NCBI GenBank assembly: GCA_013350335.1
Contig: CM023539.1
Span: 11,346,302 to 11,410,301, forward strand
Direction of reading: 5' to 3'
DNA: 64,000 bases
DNA from: Chimonanthus salicifolius
Lineage: Eukaryota > Streptophyta > Magnoliopsida > Laurales > Calycanthaceae
Shown: positions 44,782 through 56,702 of the stretch, in pieces
Numbering within the stretch: position 1 is the first letter of the stretch
How the letters are laid out: each line of letters begins with the position of its first letter
Made by a program: the position numbers and the translations under genes
The notes under the pieces: generated by a model
Told to the model about the DNA's origin: nothing
What the model saw: the letters and a program-made list of their open reading frames with translations, nothing else
Databases searched by the model: none

Positions 44782-46528
44782 TTTGAAAATGAATGAATAT
44801 GACATGGGCTCAATCTCTCCAAATACTCATTTGCAACTGAACTGACATGGTACTTTGCTTGAATGTTTTGATTGGGTGATGGAAAAAATAATGCAACCAG
44901 TGTATACATTGCATTCAGATACAATTCTTCCCCTCTTTCTTTGTTTGAAGTATGTATGCAGCAGCACTAGACTGACTCATGGGGTTGTTTATGCATGTTT
45001 ACCAGTCAGTTGAATTAGTCCTGCTACGTAGCATTTTCTGGCCAGTGGCAGTGATTTGGAGTTAGAAATGAATTTGTAGTTATATGGTCTGTTTGCAGAA
45101 ATCTGGATGCAGTTTTTACAGATAGGGAAGCAGCCTAATGCAGTCCATTCTTTCTGTTTGTAAAACAGAAATATTCTAGCAGCAACATTATACTCAGATA
45201 GTGATTTGGAGTATTTGTTGGATTATTTCTAATAGCAGAAGGTCCTGGAGAATCCAATTGTATGCAATCTCTAATGCTTCAATCTGTTGCATTAGCATCT
45301 AAGTAGAAATGATCCAGGAAGCAAATGTTCTCAGACATGTTCTAGAAGTGATCAAGCAGTGCAGTAAGCAAAGCTCTTTGCAGCATCTTCCTGAAGAAGC
45401 TGTTCCTTGAAGAAGTTGTTCCTTGATGTTCATCTTGCTTTTTTTGCTTTTACCTATTTCCTGTGTGAGTTTGTAAGATGGAGTATTTCAGTTTTTTTCC
45501 TTTGTGAGTATTAGACTGTTTTTCAGTATGAAAGGTGTTGTCTATTTTTGGTATTTGTTTCAGGTTCAAAGATGTTGCCTTGTCCCTTAGAATTTTCCCC
45601 ATTTTCTGGGTATGTACTTTAATGTTGGGAGGTTTCCCTTTTCTTTGAATGAATAAAAAAAATGCTTATCATTCCAAAAAAAAAAAAAAAAACCAAACGA
45701 GACAATCAGTTGGCAATGAGTTGGGAGAAGAAACCAATTTTATTCTCAGTAGAGTGAAGTTCAGCAAGCTTCTGAATATCAGTGTCCCTGAGACTTGATG
45801 AGAGACTTGATAGTACTATAAGAGGCATAACAATAGCAAAATCAACAATTGGCAAAGGTACCAGTTTTTCATGAGAGACTTGCATAACCATTCCAGAACT
45901 TCAAGCTAGCAGACAGGTTATAAAAGAATTCACAAAAACTAGTCCATCAATTAAGTCAAGAAATTCTCACAAATTCATACACTTGAGCCTATCATCAATT
46001 TTGTGAAATTCATAAAATTCTCCTCAAAATTCGATTTCTTTTGAAACTGAGATTAGAGTTGGAATTATAAATTCTACTGAAAATTTCTACCAAAAGCCTT
46101 AGTAATTAGCCACTTCATTGATCCATGGTTGCCCATCTTTGATATTCTTAATCAATCAACCAAAATTGAACACAAATGATAAAAAGGAGGAAAATTAACA
46201 AAGAACATTGTAAGGAGACTGGCTTACAGAAAATGCTTAAGAAAAATGATTTTGGAAAGCACTTAGGGACATCAGTCGGAGACATTATCATCTCAGTTCA
46301 GTGGATTTTGTAGAGGGGAATATATGAATATATATGGATAGCGGTATCACAAAGAATGATGAAATGCTTAATACTCTCTCTCAGGAGAGGGTAATGTTGT
46401 GGTCCAGATTCATTACAGCTGTATAGAGCTGTACAAAATTTGGACAGCAGTATGAAAATGCATATCAGACAAGTATTTTGGGACAGTTTAAAAATACATA
46501 TCAGACAATTAAATTGGGACAGAGGGAG
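44782..46528. other. Non-coding 3' part of the mariner element with A17 tract
   Basis: No supported gene. At 45640-45692 the sequence TTTGAATGAATAAAAAAAATG leads into 17 A's, like the 3' end of a polyadenylated retroposed transcript or LINE. Sequence resumes with CCAAACGAGAC and continues to the right inverted terminus. Confidence 0.45.
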
Positions 46529-47280
46529 TATAAGTTTTAAAGATCATAAAGTGTGGTATGGGTGAAATATTTTATTAGATTGAAATTATAAATTCTAGGC
46601 TTATAGAGGAGTATATTAAAGCTTTGGATAAACAAATGTTTAAAAATGGGTCTCTTTATAGGCCTACATATAATCTTAACCTTTAATTTTTTATGAGTAT
46701 AAGTTATTGATTTTTAAAAATTTAAATTAGGAGAGAGAATGATCAATTAAGGAAAAATGTAAACACAACTTTTTTAAATAGTTCTCTTTACATCACATCA
46801 AAATCTAATGATATGTTTTCTTAAAGAGTTGTAGTAAATAAGGTTTTAGTAGAGTTCTTATATAAAAACCCATTTGAGTAAGAGATTTATCAAGTTTTAA
46901 TTTTATAAAATCATTCTATCTCTTAAATTTAAATTTTTTAAAACTTTCATTAAAACATAAAATTACTTAATTAACATGATGAACTAATATTAAAACTTTA
47001 CACAATTAATATCTATATAATAACCGATAGAATGCAAACTCTCTGCCCTAACTCAAAAACAATTAACTACATACATCCCAACGACAGTCAAGGTCTAATT
47101 TTAGAATTTTTTTAGAAATCTAATGTTTTAAAATTAGAGATTCAGAAACTCAAAATAGTTATTCCAACTAATTCCACCTTAAGTCGGTTGACTCAAAGCT
47201 GTTGAACTCATCCATCCTTTATTTATATAATCGTCGGAAGCTCAAAACAGTTATTCCTCAGAAACTAATTCCACCTTAAC
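46529..47280. repeat. Dispersed repeat R1, copy d (tail only)
   Basis: It matches the tails of R1b (from about 22655) and R1c, starting TATAAGTTTTAAAGATCATAAAGTGTGG directly at the mariner right end. The head part is absent to the left of the mariner. It leads into segment copy 2. Confidence 0.6.
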
Positions 47281-49381
47281 TAGATGTGATTTACATCAAT
47301 AATCCTAACCTAGTTTGGACGAAATTTGCTTGACTCTTATTGTGTGGTGGTAGGGCTGAAACTCGGGTCGGACAGGTCGGATTTTGATAAATCCAACCCT
47401 AACCCATGTCAAAACATATTGAACTCGACCCGACTCGACCCGAATTGCTAATCCGATTTACTCAACCCAACCCGACTCGAATTTCTAATACTCTCAACCC
47501 GACTGTTGGCCCAGCATGACCCAACCCGACCCAAAAAGATCCAAGTTTGACCTGAGCCTGAACGGTAATGTTCTTCAATATATCTTCAATACTAATATTT
47601 ACTCATCATCTGAGTGGTTTACATGGCTGGAAGAATCTTCTTGATGGTTTCTAATAAGGAAAGACCTCTGACATTACAGGCCGAGATGAAAGAGACTTAA
47701 AAAGAAAAATCCCTTAAGAAATGAGAAATCTATCCATAGAATTTACAACACACTTCAAGATTGAATTTACGACCCACTTCAAAGAAAGAAAGAAAGGAAA
47801 CCCATTTCCATTTTCCTCACCTCAACCAATCCCTTGCAGGATTGAAACAAAGACGGACAATCCATCATGCCTGCATTTTCTTAGTTGTCTTACCTTAATT
47901 GTTAGGACCGTAGGCTTACATTAAGATGTCGACATTAATAAAATTTACCATAACTAAAATTACCTTAACCAAGCACTCAATTTACATGCCAAATCTCAGC
48001 AGTAAATTTGGCGACTTTTTTAGAGATGGAGTTGAATTCAAAATAAAAGGAAATAAACAAGAAATCTGCCAGCGTTTGAAGAGGGTCAGGTCTCACACGA
48101 TGTGCTGGTTATCGGTTTTATTAATTAATTTTTAAAACTTTAAAACTTAAAAAAAAACACATTAATTAAGTCAATAAATTATCAAATTATTTCTACAACT
48201 TTTTTTATTTTTCTGATTTTTTTGTAATATTTCATCAATTTTTTAATAATTTTGGAAATTCTCAATGTCGTAACTTCAAAATAATATTTGAAAATGTAAA
48301 TGACCGATATTTTGTGAAAAAATTACATAGCCAATAAGCTCATAAATTTCTGCATTTTCTATAACTTTTTATATTTTTTTGAAAAAATAGAATATAAAAA
48401 AATAAATCGGATTAGAGAGAATCATATCAGCCGATATGGCTGATATCATTGAAAAATGATATTTAAACCACCTGTGGGAAGTGTTAAGTTCAAACTCCTC
48501 ATGTGAGTTAATGAGCAAACTATGCGTATGAAAGATTTCTTTGTATGATTTTTCTTTCCTAAAAACAGTCCATCATGAATTATGAATAGGAATCTGAATG
48601 GATTTTCAAGAATTAATTCTTTTGAAATATTTGATCTGAAATAGATTTGGATGCAAACTTTAGTTTTATTTTAAATTTTAGATCTATTCTAATACTAGTC
48701 TAACATCTATTTGTATTTGGGTGTAGATTTAGATCTAACCAAATTTGAATCCAATACTGCTAACCCAAATGACAAGTAATATGTTAACATAATTATTATT
48801 AATAAATATGTTGTATTAAGTTTTATGAAGAAGAAACTTTAAAAAATACTTTCATATGTTGTGAGAGGTTACTGAGAGGTTGCTCGCTCAATCTTTTAAG
48901 GGGTAGGTTGAACCCTCATTTTAATATTTAATCCATTTGTCATATAACCCATTCAAATGCTAAAATAAATGGGTTGGCGTGACCAATCTCTTGTCCCAAT
49001 TTTTTTTAAGTAGGTCAATTTATTTACTCATATTTGATGGACCCATTTACCCACTTAACCGTTGAAAAATCTAGATTTCTTTTTTCTTTTATAATAAATG
49101 GAAGAATAGGGCCTACAACCATAACCAAATATAAAAGGCTTCCAGAAAAAAAAAATATAAAAGGCTTTTCTAGAAGAACTAAAGTCTTGGCGTTCTTTTA
49201 AAATATAACTAATTTTTTTCTTAGTTATTAATAGGAGCAAATCAAACGTGTAAAAACTACTATGCATGGGCAATCTCAATCCTTGATAGGACTAAATTAT
49301 ATAAATATTCATAGCTTCGACTCATCAAATTAATAGGTATACAAATCGAGCATCAATTCCATCTCTTTTCTCTTTGAATTT

Positions 49382-49532
49382 ACATGTGGGAAGCTGCGGG
49401 ATACGTGAAACCCCCATGGGTGATCCAACTACCCCTAGGGCACACCAACGTTAGGCCATGGGAATTCGAACCCACAACCTCCTGCTTCTTGAGGTGGGAG
49501 GCAACCAGTTGAGCTAAACCTATGAGGGTAAC
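49382..49532 (-). mobile_element. tRNA-derived SINE (copy 2)
   Basis: Same element as 28862-29012, with the A box TAGCTCAACTGG. The B-box region reads GGGTTCGAATTCCC, closer to the consensus GGTTCGAAWCC than in copy 1. Confidence 0.75.
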
Positions 49533-49804
49533 AATCAATTTCATCTCTAGTGCAATGTCCATGTTCATTCAAAGTAGGGCAATGGAAAAGTTGAAATACT
49601 ATTTGCAATTATTTTAAAAGTTAAGCACTCAATAAAATGATGAAGAAAAGATAGAAGAATATGATGCGGTAGGGAAATGTTCTATTATTGAAATGGAAAT
49701 TGTTATTTTAAGAAAAATAAACATTACAGAAATAAGTCCCCTAAGAAAGTTGAAATGTAGTGTTGATCATTTAATTAATACAATCATTACTCAAGTGGTC
49801 TATA

Positions 49805-51527
49805 TCACCCTCTGATGATTTCCCCACAAAACTCAATAAATCTATCCGCAGTTAGGAAGAATTTATTCCTCCAAGTTCCATTCAATGAGAGAAGAATAAT
49901 GAAACCCCAAAATCCTAATGCATAAGATGCAGCAACAACTGAGTAGAAAAATACAGGATTGTCAACAAACCTCAATGTATCATCTTCTTCCTCAATAGCA
50001 GGGTGTGGAGGGTGTGATGGATTGTCGGAAGAGCAATTTCTTTCAAGCAGTTTCCCACAAAGACCTGGATTGCCCTCATAGCTGCTTGCATTAAAAGTGG
50101 AGAATTGGCCTTCCAAATCTGGTAATGCTCCAGAGAGATTATTAAAGGCAACATTAAAAGTACCAAGGGTATGCAATGCGGTTAGCTGTGGGGGAACACG
50201 ACCAATCAATCTGTTGTGAGAGAGATCCAAACTTTCTATATTATCCAAATATTGAAAGGACTCTGGAATATAACCCATTAGATGGTTGCGAGATAAATTC
50301 AATGAGTGAAGCTCTCTCAAATTTCCCAACTCCTTTGGAATGTTACCTGCCAATTGATTCAAAGAGAAATCGACTCCGGTCATCATGGAAAGTGGAGTTC
50401 CTTCATAAGACCACAAGTTTCCCTTTGTTGTGAACTCAGTTCTAAAGCTTGTAAATTCCAAGTATGTAACCAAAAAACTCAAATCGACAAGCGTTTTGTT
50501 CATCCAAGCAGAGATGTTATGGAGGCAAGAAGGTATGGTGCCTGAAAGATGGTTATTTGACAAATCCAAGAAACGCAAATTTTGCATTTGACATAATCAT
50601 TATGACTTAAGAGAGCAAAAGAAAGATTGCCATGTGTTGGTAATCAAGTTGGGATAATGCCTTTGAAAAAGGTTCTTCTGAAGTTTAGGACCCGCAAATA
50701 TGTGCTATTAGATGGCATGCGTGACTATTTTTGTGAAGCCATTTCCATCAATGAATAGAAATCTCAAGGCAGACAAGTTTGAATTTGGTAACGGGATATC
50801 CCCATGTAATTTGTTGTTTGATAACCTCAAGTAAAACAATGATGGGCTATTTGCTAGCAAGATGTGAATCTCTCCTGAAAAGTTGTTGCTCGACAAATCC
50901 AACACTTCCAATGATGCCATGTTACTGCTGAGAGAAATTTCACCTTGCAAGGAATTTCCAGACATGTTGAGGTATGCCAGTGCGGGAAGAAAAATGCTTA
51001 TGTTGGCAGGAAATGAACCCCCTAAGTGATTGTCATTAGTACCAAGTGATAGGTCCCCGTCAAGTTATAGAATAGCCAATTAGGAATGTTACCAGTAAGG
51101 TGGGTATTTGACAGATCCAGTCGGCTCATGGAGTTTTGAGTGGCCAAGAAGCTCGGAATGACATTGCCACTACGCTTGTTGACTTGGGTATTTGATAGAC
51201 CGAGGAAATCAAGCTCAAATGATGGAAGCCATGTTGGGGATTCTGTTTCTACCTCTAACATTGGATTGTTTGAAAGGTCAACGTACTCAAGCATAGATAA
51301 GTTGGCAAAAGTGGAGAATTCAAATACGCCATCCAAATTGTTATCGCTGAGCCAAATCTCATTCAATAAACTAAGGTTTCCTAAAGGTAGAATGCTCCCA
51401 CTGATTAGATTTCCAGGCAGAATTAAGTTTTCAAGGCACTGCATATAACTGATACATGGAGGAATTCTTCCTTCAATTGAATTGCAGCCCAAATTCATCG
51501 ACTTTAGCTTCCGTAATTCACAAAGCC
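49805..51527 (-). pseudogene. LRR receptor-like protein pseudogene, main 3' exon (copy 2)
   Basis: Duplicate of 29286-31114, with the same acceptor at 51528 (ATAACAG|GG) and the same order of LRRs, [13 protein letters not shown] cap, EEEDD spacer and membrane helix. It is more broken. A 78-bp in-frame loss and a following 1-bp deletion fall between 50966 and 51060, and a 25-bp deletion shifts the frame near 50600. The last piece (49805-50587) is intact through the membrane helix. LRR variation against copy 1 includes [16 protein letters not shown] in place of [16 protein letters not shown]. Confidence 0.88.
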
Positions 51528-52043
51528 CTGTTATAGACATGAAAAGAATAGTAAGTTTCATAAATTATAATGATAGAAATTATTCAAGAAATCAATTTGT
51601 TTGATGTCCACTTTGAATAATAAGATTAAAAAATTTCTCTTAGCGATTTCAATTTCAAGTCTTAAAATCGAAGTTTAATTTTTAGGATATTATTATGGGC
51701 CCAGTTCAAACAAGACCGTTGGTTCTCAATTTCTATCACCTAACTAATAAGACATTGATATAGCACACACGTGGGACCCAAGGCCCAACGTGTGGACACG
51801 AAATAAAACCAAGAATAGAAGATTGATGAAGAATAGAATGAAAAGAATCAATGAACATCCGTTTGAAAGAGAGACAACACTTTCGGCAATTTCCTTCATT
51901 CCTTCTACACCGACGATGCTCGAGATCTTCTTCTTTCCATTTCCAATTCTCTCTTTCTTATTTTTTTTCCTTGAATGTATATAAAACCCTTGTTTGGGAT
52001 GTAAAAGAAACAACAGATTTTGATAATGAATTTATTTTGGGTT

Positions 52044-52165
52044 TTACCCCGTCTGTCTTCTTCTTCCTCGAGAGATTCTGGTTCTAACTCGTGGATTCGA
52101 GTATTCTCCTCCGACAATAGCATTCGATGGAGTTCTTCTCTTCCCTTCCAACGCCACCTTCTCAT
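52044..52165 (-). other. Small conserved open frame upstream of the RLP exon (copy 2)
   Basis: Counterpart of 31660-31781, reading MRRWRWKGREELHRMLLSEE and ending EEEEDRRG before a possible donor GTAAAACC. Its retention adds weak support that the frame once coded. Confidence 0.3.
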
Positions 52166-54590
52166 TTAATTTTCTTTCGAGACTTAGCCTTCACATCCCA
52201 TCACCCAACTAGCCCATTGATACCCCAGACCCCATTTGACCCGTTAAGTCTTTCACCTTTTTAAACCAACCTTGACCGTACCATACCCTTGTTTCCTTTT
52301 CCCATATGTTCTTTTTAAATCTCATCATCTCCACTAAATACCATTCCATTAATCACATCTACTTAGCCCATTGCACCTTCTAATGCCCATAATTTACCCA
52401 ATTAAATCAAATCCATCCAAATTACCCACACCCGATCCTACCCGTTGCATCAGACATAATCATCATGAGTTTCCGATGAAGCAAACCGTTTGAAAAATTA
52501 TAATTCTAATTTAAAGAATTTATATTTATTTGAATGATTAAATATTTTATTCATATCAATGAACTCAATGGTGACAATCAATCAAATGAGTATTGCTCTA
52601 ATGCTAATTTTAATTTTTGGAGGATTAAATATACTAAGGAATATTTGACTTCAAAAAAAGAGACAATGATTTTTACATTAGGAAGTTTTATGATAAAAGT
52701 TCCTGATTTGTTTATCAGTGTTTAGATAGTGAAATATGCATATAAAGATCAATCTAATACTCTTTGTTATCAAAATCATATCCATTTCATAATTTTTTCT
52801 GCAAGATACTCTAAAATAGTAATTATCTTAGAAAACTGGGATTTTATAAATATTTTGAAAAAAAATTGGAAAATCACAGATACCCGATAAACTATATCAA
52901 TCACATTAAGGAATCTCCATTCTATTCCATAAGCATTCAATATTATTTCATTAAATTATTTTAAAAAGCCCTAAAATTGAGATTATTCTAGAGCAAAAAC
53001 TCAAATAAATTGATGAAAATAACTCAAAAATGGACAAATTTTTAGAGAAAATGTTGGAAATTGACAAATACCCTTCACACTTGAAGAACTTTATTCTAAA
53101 CCATCTTAAAATCATATCCAATTTAAGATACAACTAGAAAAATGATGAAAAGGATATTTTTAAAAAATAAAAAAATAAAAACAACCGATACGATAAGTGT
53201 AGGCCATATTTCATACCCTCACTTGATCATACACTTGAGTAGACTTGGTCTATGCATATTGCATATTACCTTGTATTATTATCATTGGATTATGGAGATT
53301 TTTCTTAAACTATATTATTCATAAAGTCCTATATCTATCCCAATCAACTATTTAAAATTTAGTTCATAATAAATTCAATTTTTACATAGAAATCATATAG
53401 TCTCTTTAAAACTGCTCAATTTCTTTTTAGAGATTTTATCTAACACGCTTTTATTAATAGTTCACTAAAAGTAAAATTATCCCATTCTCATCTCATTTAG
53501 TCGGTAAGAGAGAGTAATAGATGCTGCGATTGCAAGCTACATCTAGTCATGAATTTGGATTAGAGAGAATTCATATTTCACTAATTTTAAAACGTCTTAT
53601 TTGTCATTTTTAATAATTTCTTCTAAAAGTATAAAAAGGATAATTGAAATGATCTATCTTTCTTCATGTCATGTTAACAAGTAGAAAAACTTGTACAAAA
53701 TCAACTAAAAAACTTGATAACGAGGATTATCAAACCGTTTAAAATGAGTACAATAAATCTCTCTTATCTTTTGAATTTTCAAAATTAAAATAAAACTACT
53801 GAATACTTTTTTATTTATCATCGTCAACGAATGGTGAACTAGAACAAATTGATTCTAAACTTAAATAAAACAAGTTTTGTTAAAAATCTCAAGCACTAGA
53901 AATTCCATTCTACTGATGTTATATGTATCACAATAATCCTTGCATAAGTTTCTTTTTGGAAGGTATTTGTATATTGACTCTAAGTACAGTAGCTACTTTA
54001 TACATTCGAATGGAGATTACTATGTACAATTCAACAAAGCATGTAGAATGAAGAGAATTTAATTCACTCTCCATCAAGATTTGTTAATCATGAAAATATA
54101 ATATGAAAATTCCAATGGCGATAGCAACAACTTTGTTGGATAGAAAAAAAAAAGAGAAGTGGTGTCAGGAAAAAACTATCATATTTTTCCTCTTTGTGTA
54201 AATAAAAATGGGCAAATAAAACAACAATTATTAAGCAAGAAATAGTCAAATAAATCCAACCACACCACACCATATTTACGTGATTTGACTATGTGCCTAC
54301 ATCCATGAGACAAGCTCTGAATCAATCTTCCACTATAAAAATAATAGGATTATAAGGGTTTTTTCTAGCCAAATTAGAGGCTCACAAACAACAACCCATC
54401 ATCAAGAGCACAACATACTTGGACCCCAGCAACAATAAAAATAATATGTGGAGAGATCTCACAAAAAAGGGGGTATGAGAGAGAGGATGTGGAGATGCTA
54501 AATCCATGATCTGAACAGGTAGGTTTGTTGCCCACGATATCAGGAGGAAACCCTCAAAATTTGAGATGAATCAGATTAACACGATGGCTA
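52166..54590. other. AT-rich spacer within segment copy 2
   Basis: Counterpart of 31782-34192. No gene seen. A 40-bp stretch at about 53520-53560 (ATGCTGCGATTGCAAGCTAC) has no match in copy 1. Confidence 0.5.
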
Positions 54591-54753
54591 GATCTCATCT
54601 TCTTCTCCTTGCCTCTTCTTCCTCGGTTGAACCCTCTCTCTTTCTTTCTCCTGTTTGTTTTCTCTTTTTCCATTGTTTTTTTTCTTTCTTGCAGATTCTC
54701 CATTTCTCTCAAGCCTTTTTTTGTGTTTCTTTTTTAGATGTGGGCCCCACCTC

Positions 54754-55984
54754 TTATGATGAGGGACACCCAATAAATCTCCCCCTCCAGACCCATGTGA
54801 GGGGCTCAACCATGCCCGCTTTGCTTCTACACAATTCATATTTCTCCTTAGGCAAGGTTTTAGCCATCATATCCAACTCATTTTCATCAGTATGAATTTT
54901 CTCAAGTTGTAACAACTTATGCAACGCATCATGTATCCAATGATACCTCGCATCAATATGTTTCGATCTTGAATGGAAGGTTGGGTTCTTACTCAAATGA
55001 GTGACACTGCGATTGTCACAAAAGAGAACATACCTCTATTGCTCTAATCTCAAATCATGTAGGAATCTCTTCAACCACAATATGTCCTTGCATGCCTCAG
55101 ATACTACAATGTACCCAGCCTATGTAGTAGATAAAGCAACACATTTCTACAACTTGGACTGCCAAGCTACAACTCCCCCTAAAAAGGTCATCAAGTAACC
55201 CGACGTGGACTTTCTAGAATCAATGTCTCCTACCATGTCTACATCTGTGGATCCTTCTAACAAAGTTTTACAATTCCAAAACACAAACACATCTTGTAAG
55301 TTCCTCAAAGATACCCAAGAATCTATTTAACTGTAGCATAGTGTTCCTTGCCAGGATTAGAAAGAAATCTACTGACAACACCAACTACATAAGCTATGAC
55401 TGGCCTTGTACACAACATAGCATACATCAAACTATCAACTGCCAACTGCTGATGCATAAGGAACTTCCTTTATATCACCTTTTTTTTTTTCTCACTTGCT
55501 AGAGACTGCTCGGAACTGAGTTTGAAATGATTTATAAGTGGAGTACTCAATGACTTAGCTTTGTCCATATTAAATCTTTCAAGCACCTTCTTAATGTACC
55601 TCTCTTGTAATAGCCAAAGCTTGCCAATTTTTGTATCTCTTGTGATCTTCATACCAAGTATCTGTTTTTCCGACCCTAAATCTTTCATAGCAAAGGATCT
55701 ACTGAACTTTGCTTTCAACTTGTTAATTTTGGTAGCATCTTGTCCAACAATTGACATATCATCTACGTAAAGCAGCGAAATAATAAACTTACCATCTAAG
55801 AATTTCTTCGTATACACACATTAATTTGAAGTAGTCCTTTTGTACTCATGATCAACCATGAACGAATAAAACTTTGTGTACCATTGTCACGATGCTTGCT
55901 TTAACCCATATACGCTCTTCTTTCGTCTGCAAACCAAGTTCTCTTTGCCTTTTACTCTGAAGCCCTCAAGTTTCTCCATGTAGA
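54754..55984 (-). pseudogene. Ty1/copia RT and RNase H remnant (segment copy 2)
   Basis: The RT frame at 55470-55817 is open and has ISLLYVDDMSIVGQDATKIN with an intact YVDD, then AMKDLGSEKQILGMKITRDT. RNase H and the tail (SKNPTFHSRSKHIDARYHWI, AKTLPKEKYELCRSKAGMVE) are at 54754-54996. A purine tract lies near 54784. Its 5' part is cut off at 55984 by the gypsy LTR. Confidence 0.85.
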
Positions 55985-56111
55985 TGTGAGGTGGCCAAAC
56001 TCACTCGTTAGGAGTCCATAAAATTCCTAGTGAGTCAACACCCGCAACACAGGTCTCAACATTGAACCCCTTAGTTATAATTGCGGGTGAACACACTACC
56101 ACATCACACTA

Positions 56112-56310
56112 CAGGTTGTCCCCACCATATAGGTGTCCTAGCCTAGAATACCATACCTCAGACTGTACCCACCCTGCATGTGTCATAGTCTGGAATACCA
56201 TGCATCAGACTGTACCCACCTTGTAGTTGTCATAACCTGGAACATCTCATCACACCACACCGCATGCTGCCCCCACCCTAGAGGTGTCCTAGCCTGGAAC
56301 ATCACACCGC
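56112..56310. repeat. Tandem array of ~60-bp units inside the LTR
   Basis: Repeated words are CCCCACC...AGGTGTCCTAGCCTGGAA and ACCTCAGACTGTACCCACC. About three degenerate units precede the longer array. Confidence 0.6.
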
Positions 56311-56320
56311 ACCATCCCTT

Positions 56321-56702
56321 GACCAATGAGCAAGCGAGCACGTCTTCAGCCTACTCGGTCATCCGAGGAATCACAAACCATACCAGCGGGAGCTGTCCCT
56401 CACCGTATCATCCATCGACCAATGAGCAGGCGAGCACCTCCTCAGCCTACTCGGTCATCCGGGGATCACAAGTCATACTAGCGGGAGTTATCCCTCACCG
56501 TATGATCCCTCGACCAATGAGCGGGCGAGTACATCCTCAGTCTACTCGGTCATCTGGGGATCACAAGTCATACTAGCGGGAGCTGTCCCTCACAGCATCA
56601 TCCCTCGACCAAAGGGCGCGCGAGCACATTCTCAGCCTACTCGGTCATCCGGGGATCACAAACCGCCATCCCACCCTCTGGTTTCCACACTGGCGAACCA
56701 CT
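56321..56702. repeat. Tandem array of ~95-bp units, four copies, inside the LTR
   Basis: Unit starts at 56321, 56417, 56512 and 56607, so the period is 95-96 bp. Each unit holds GACCAATGAGCRRGCGAGCAC, CAGCCTACTCGGTCATCCG, GGGATCACAA and AGCGGGAGCTGTCCCTCAC. Confidence 0.85.

Larger units (their letters stand above)
42131..46528 (+). mobile_element. Mariner-like element (plant DD39D type)
   Basis: The ends are GATCCCTCCGTCCCAAAAAA and, reverse complemented, CTCCCTCTGTCCCAATT, matching the CTCCCTCCGTCCC terminus of plant mariner and Stowaway elements. Both ends are flanked by TA (42129-42130 and 46529-46530). The 4.4 kb hold a broken transposase (43350-44781), a 5' region with tandem repeats and a 1.7-kb 3' region with a 17-A tract (45676-45692). 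Confidence 0.9.
47276..55984. repeat. Segmental duplication, copy 2
   Basis: Collinear with 26640-35608. It differs by small indels: a 25-bp deletion and a 78-bp deletion in the RLP, a two-unit TATA minisatellite, and about 40 bp of unrelated filler at 53515-53560. It ends abruptly at ATGTAGA, where the gypsy LTR begins. Confidence 0.9.

Noticed and set aside
45706..45891. Minus-strand 61-codon frame in the mariner 3' region, considered as a captured gene piece
   Set aside because: I could not match it to any family, and there are no splice signals or extension of the frame.
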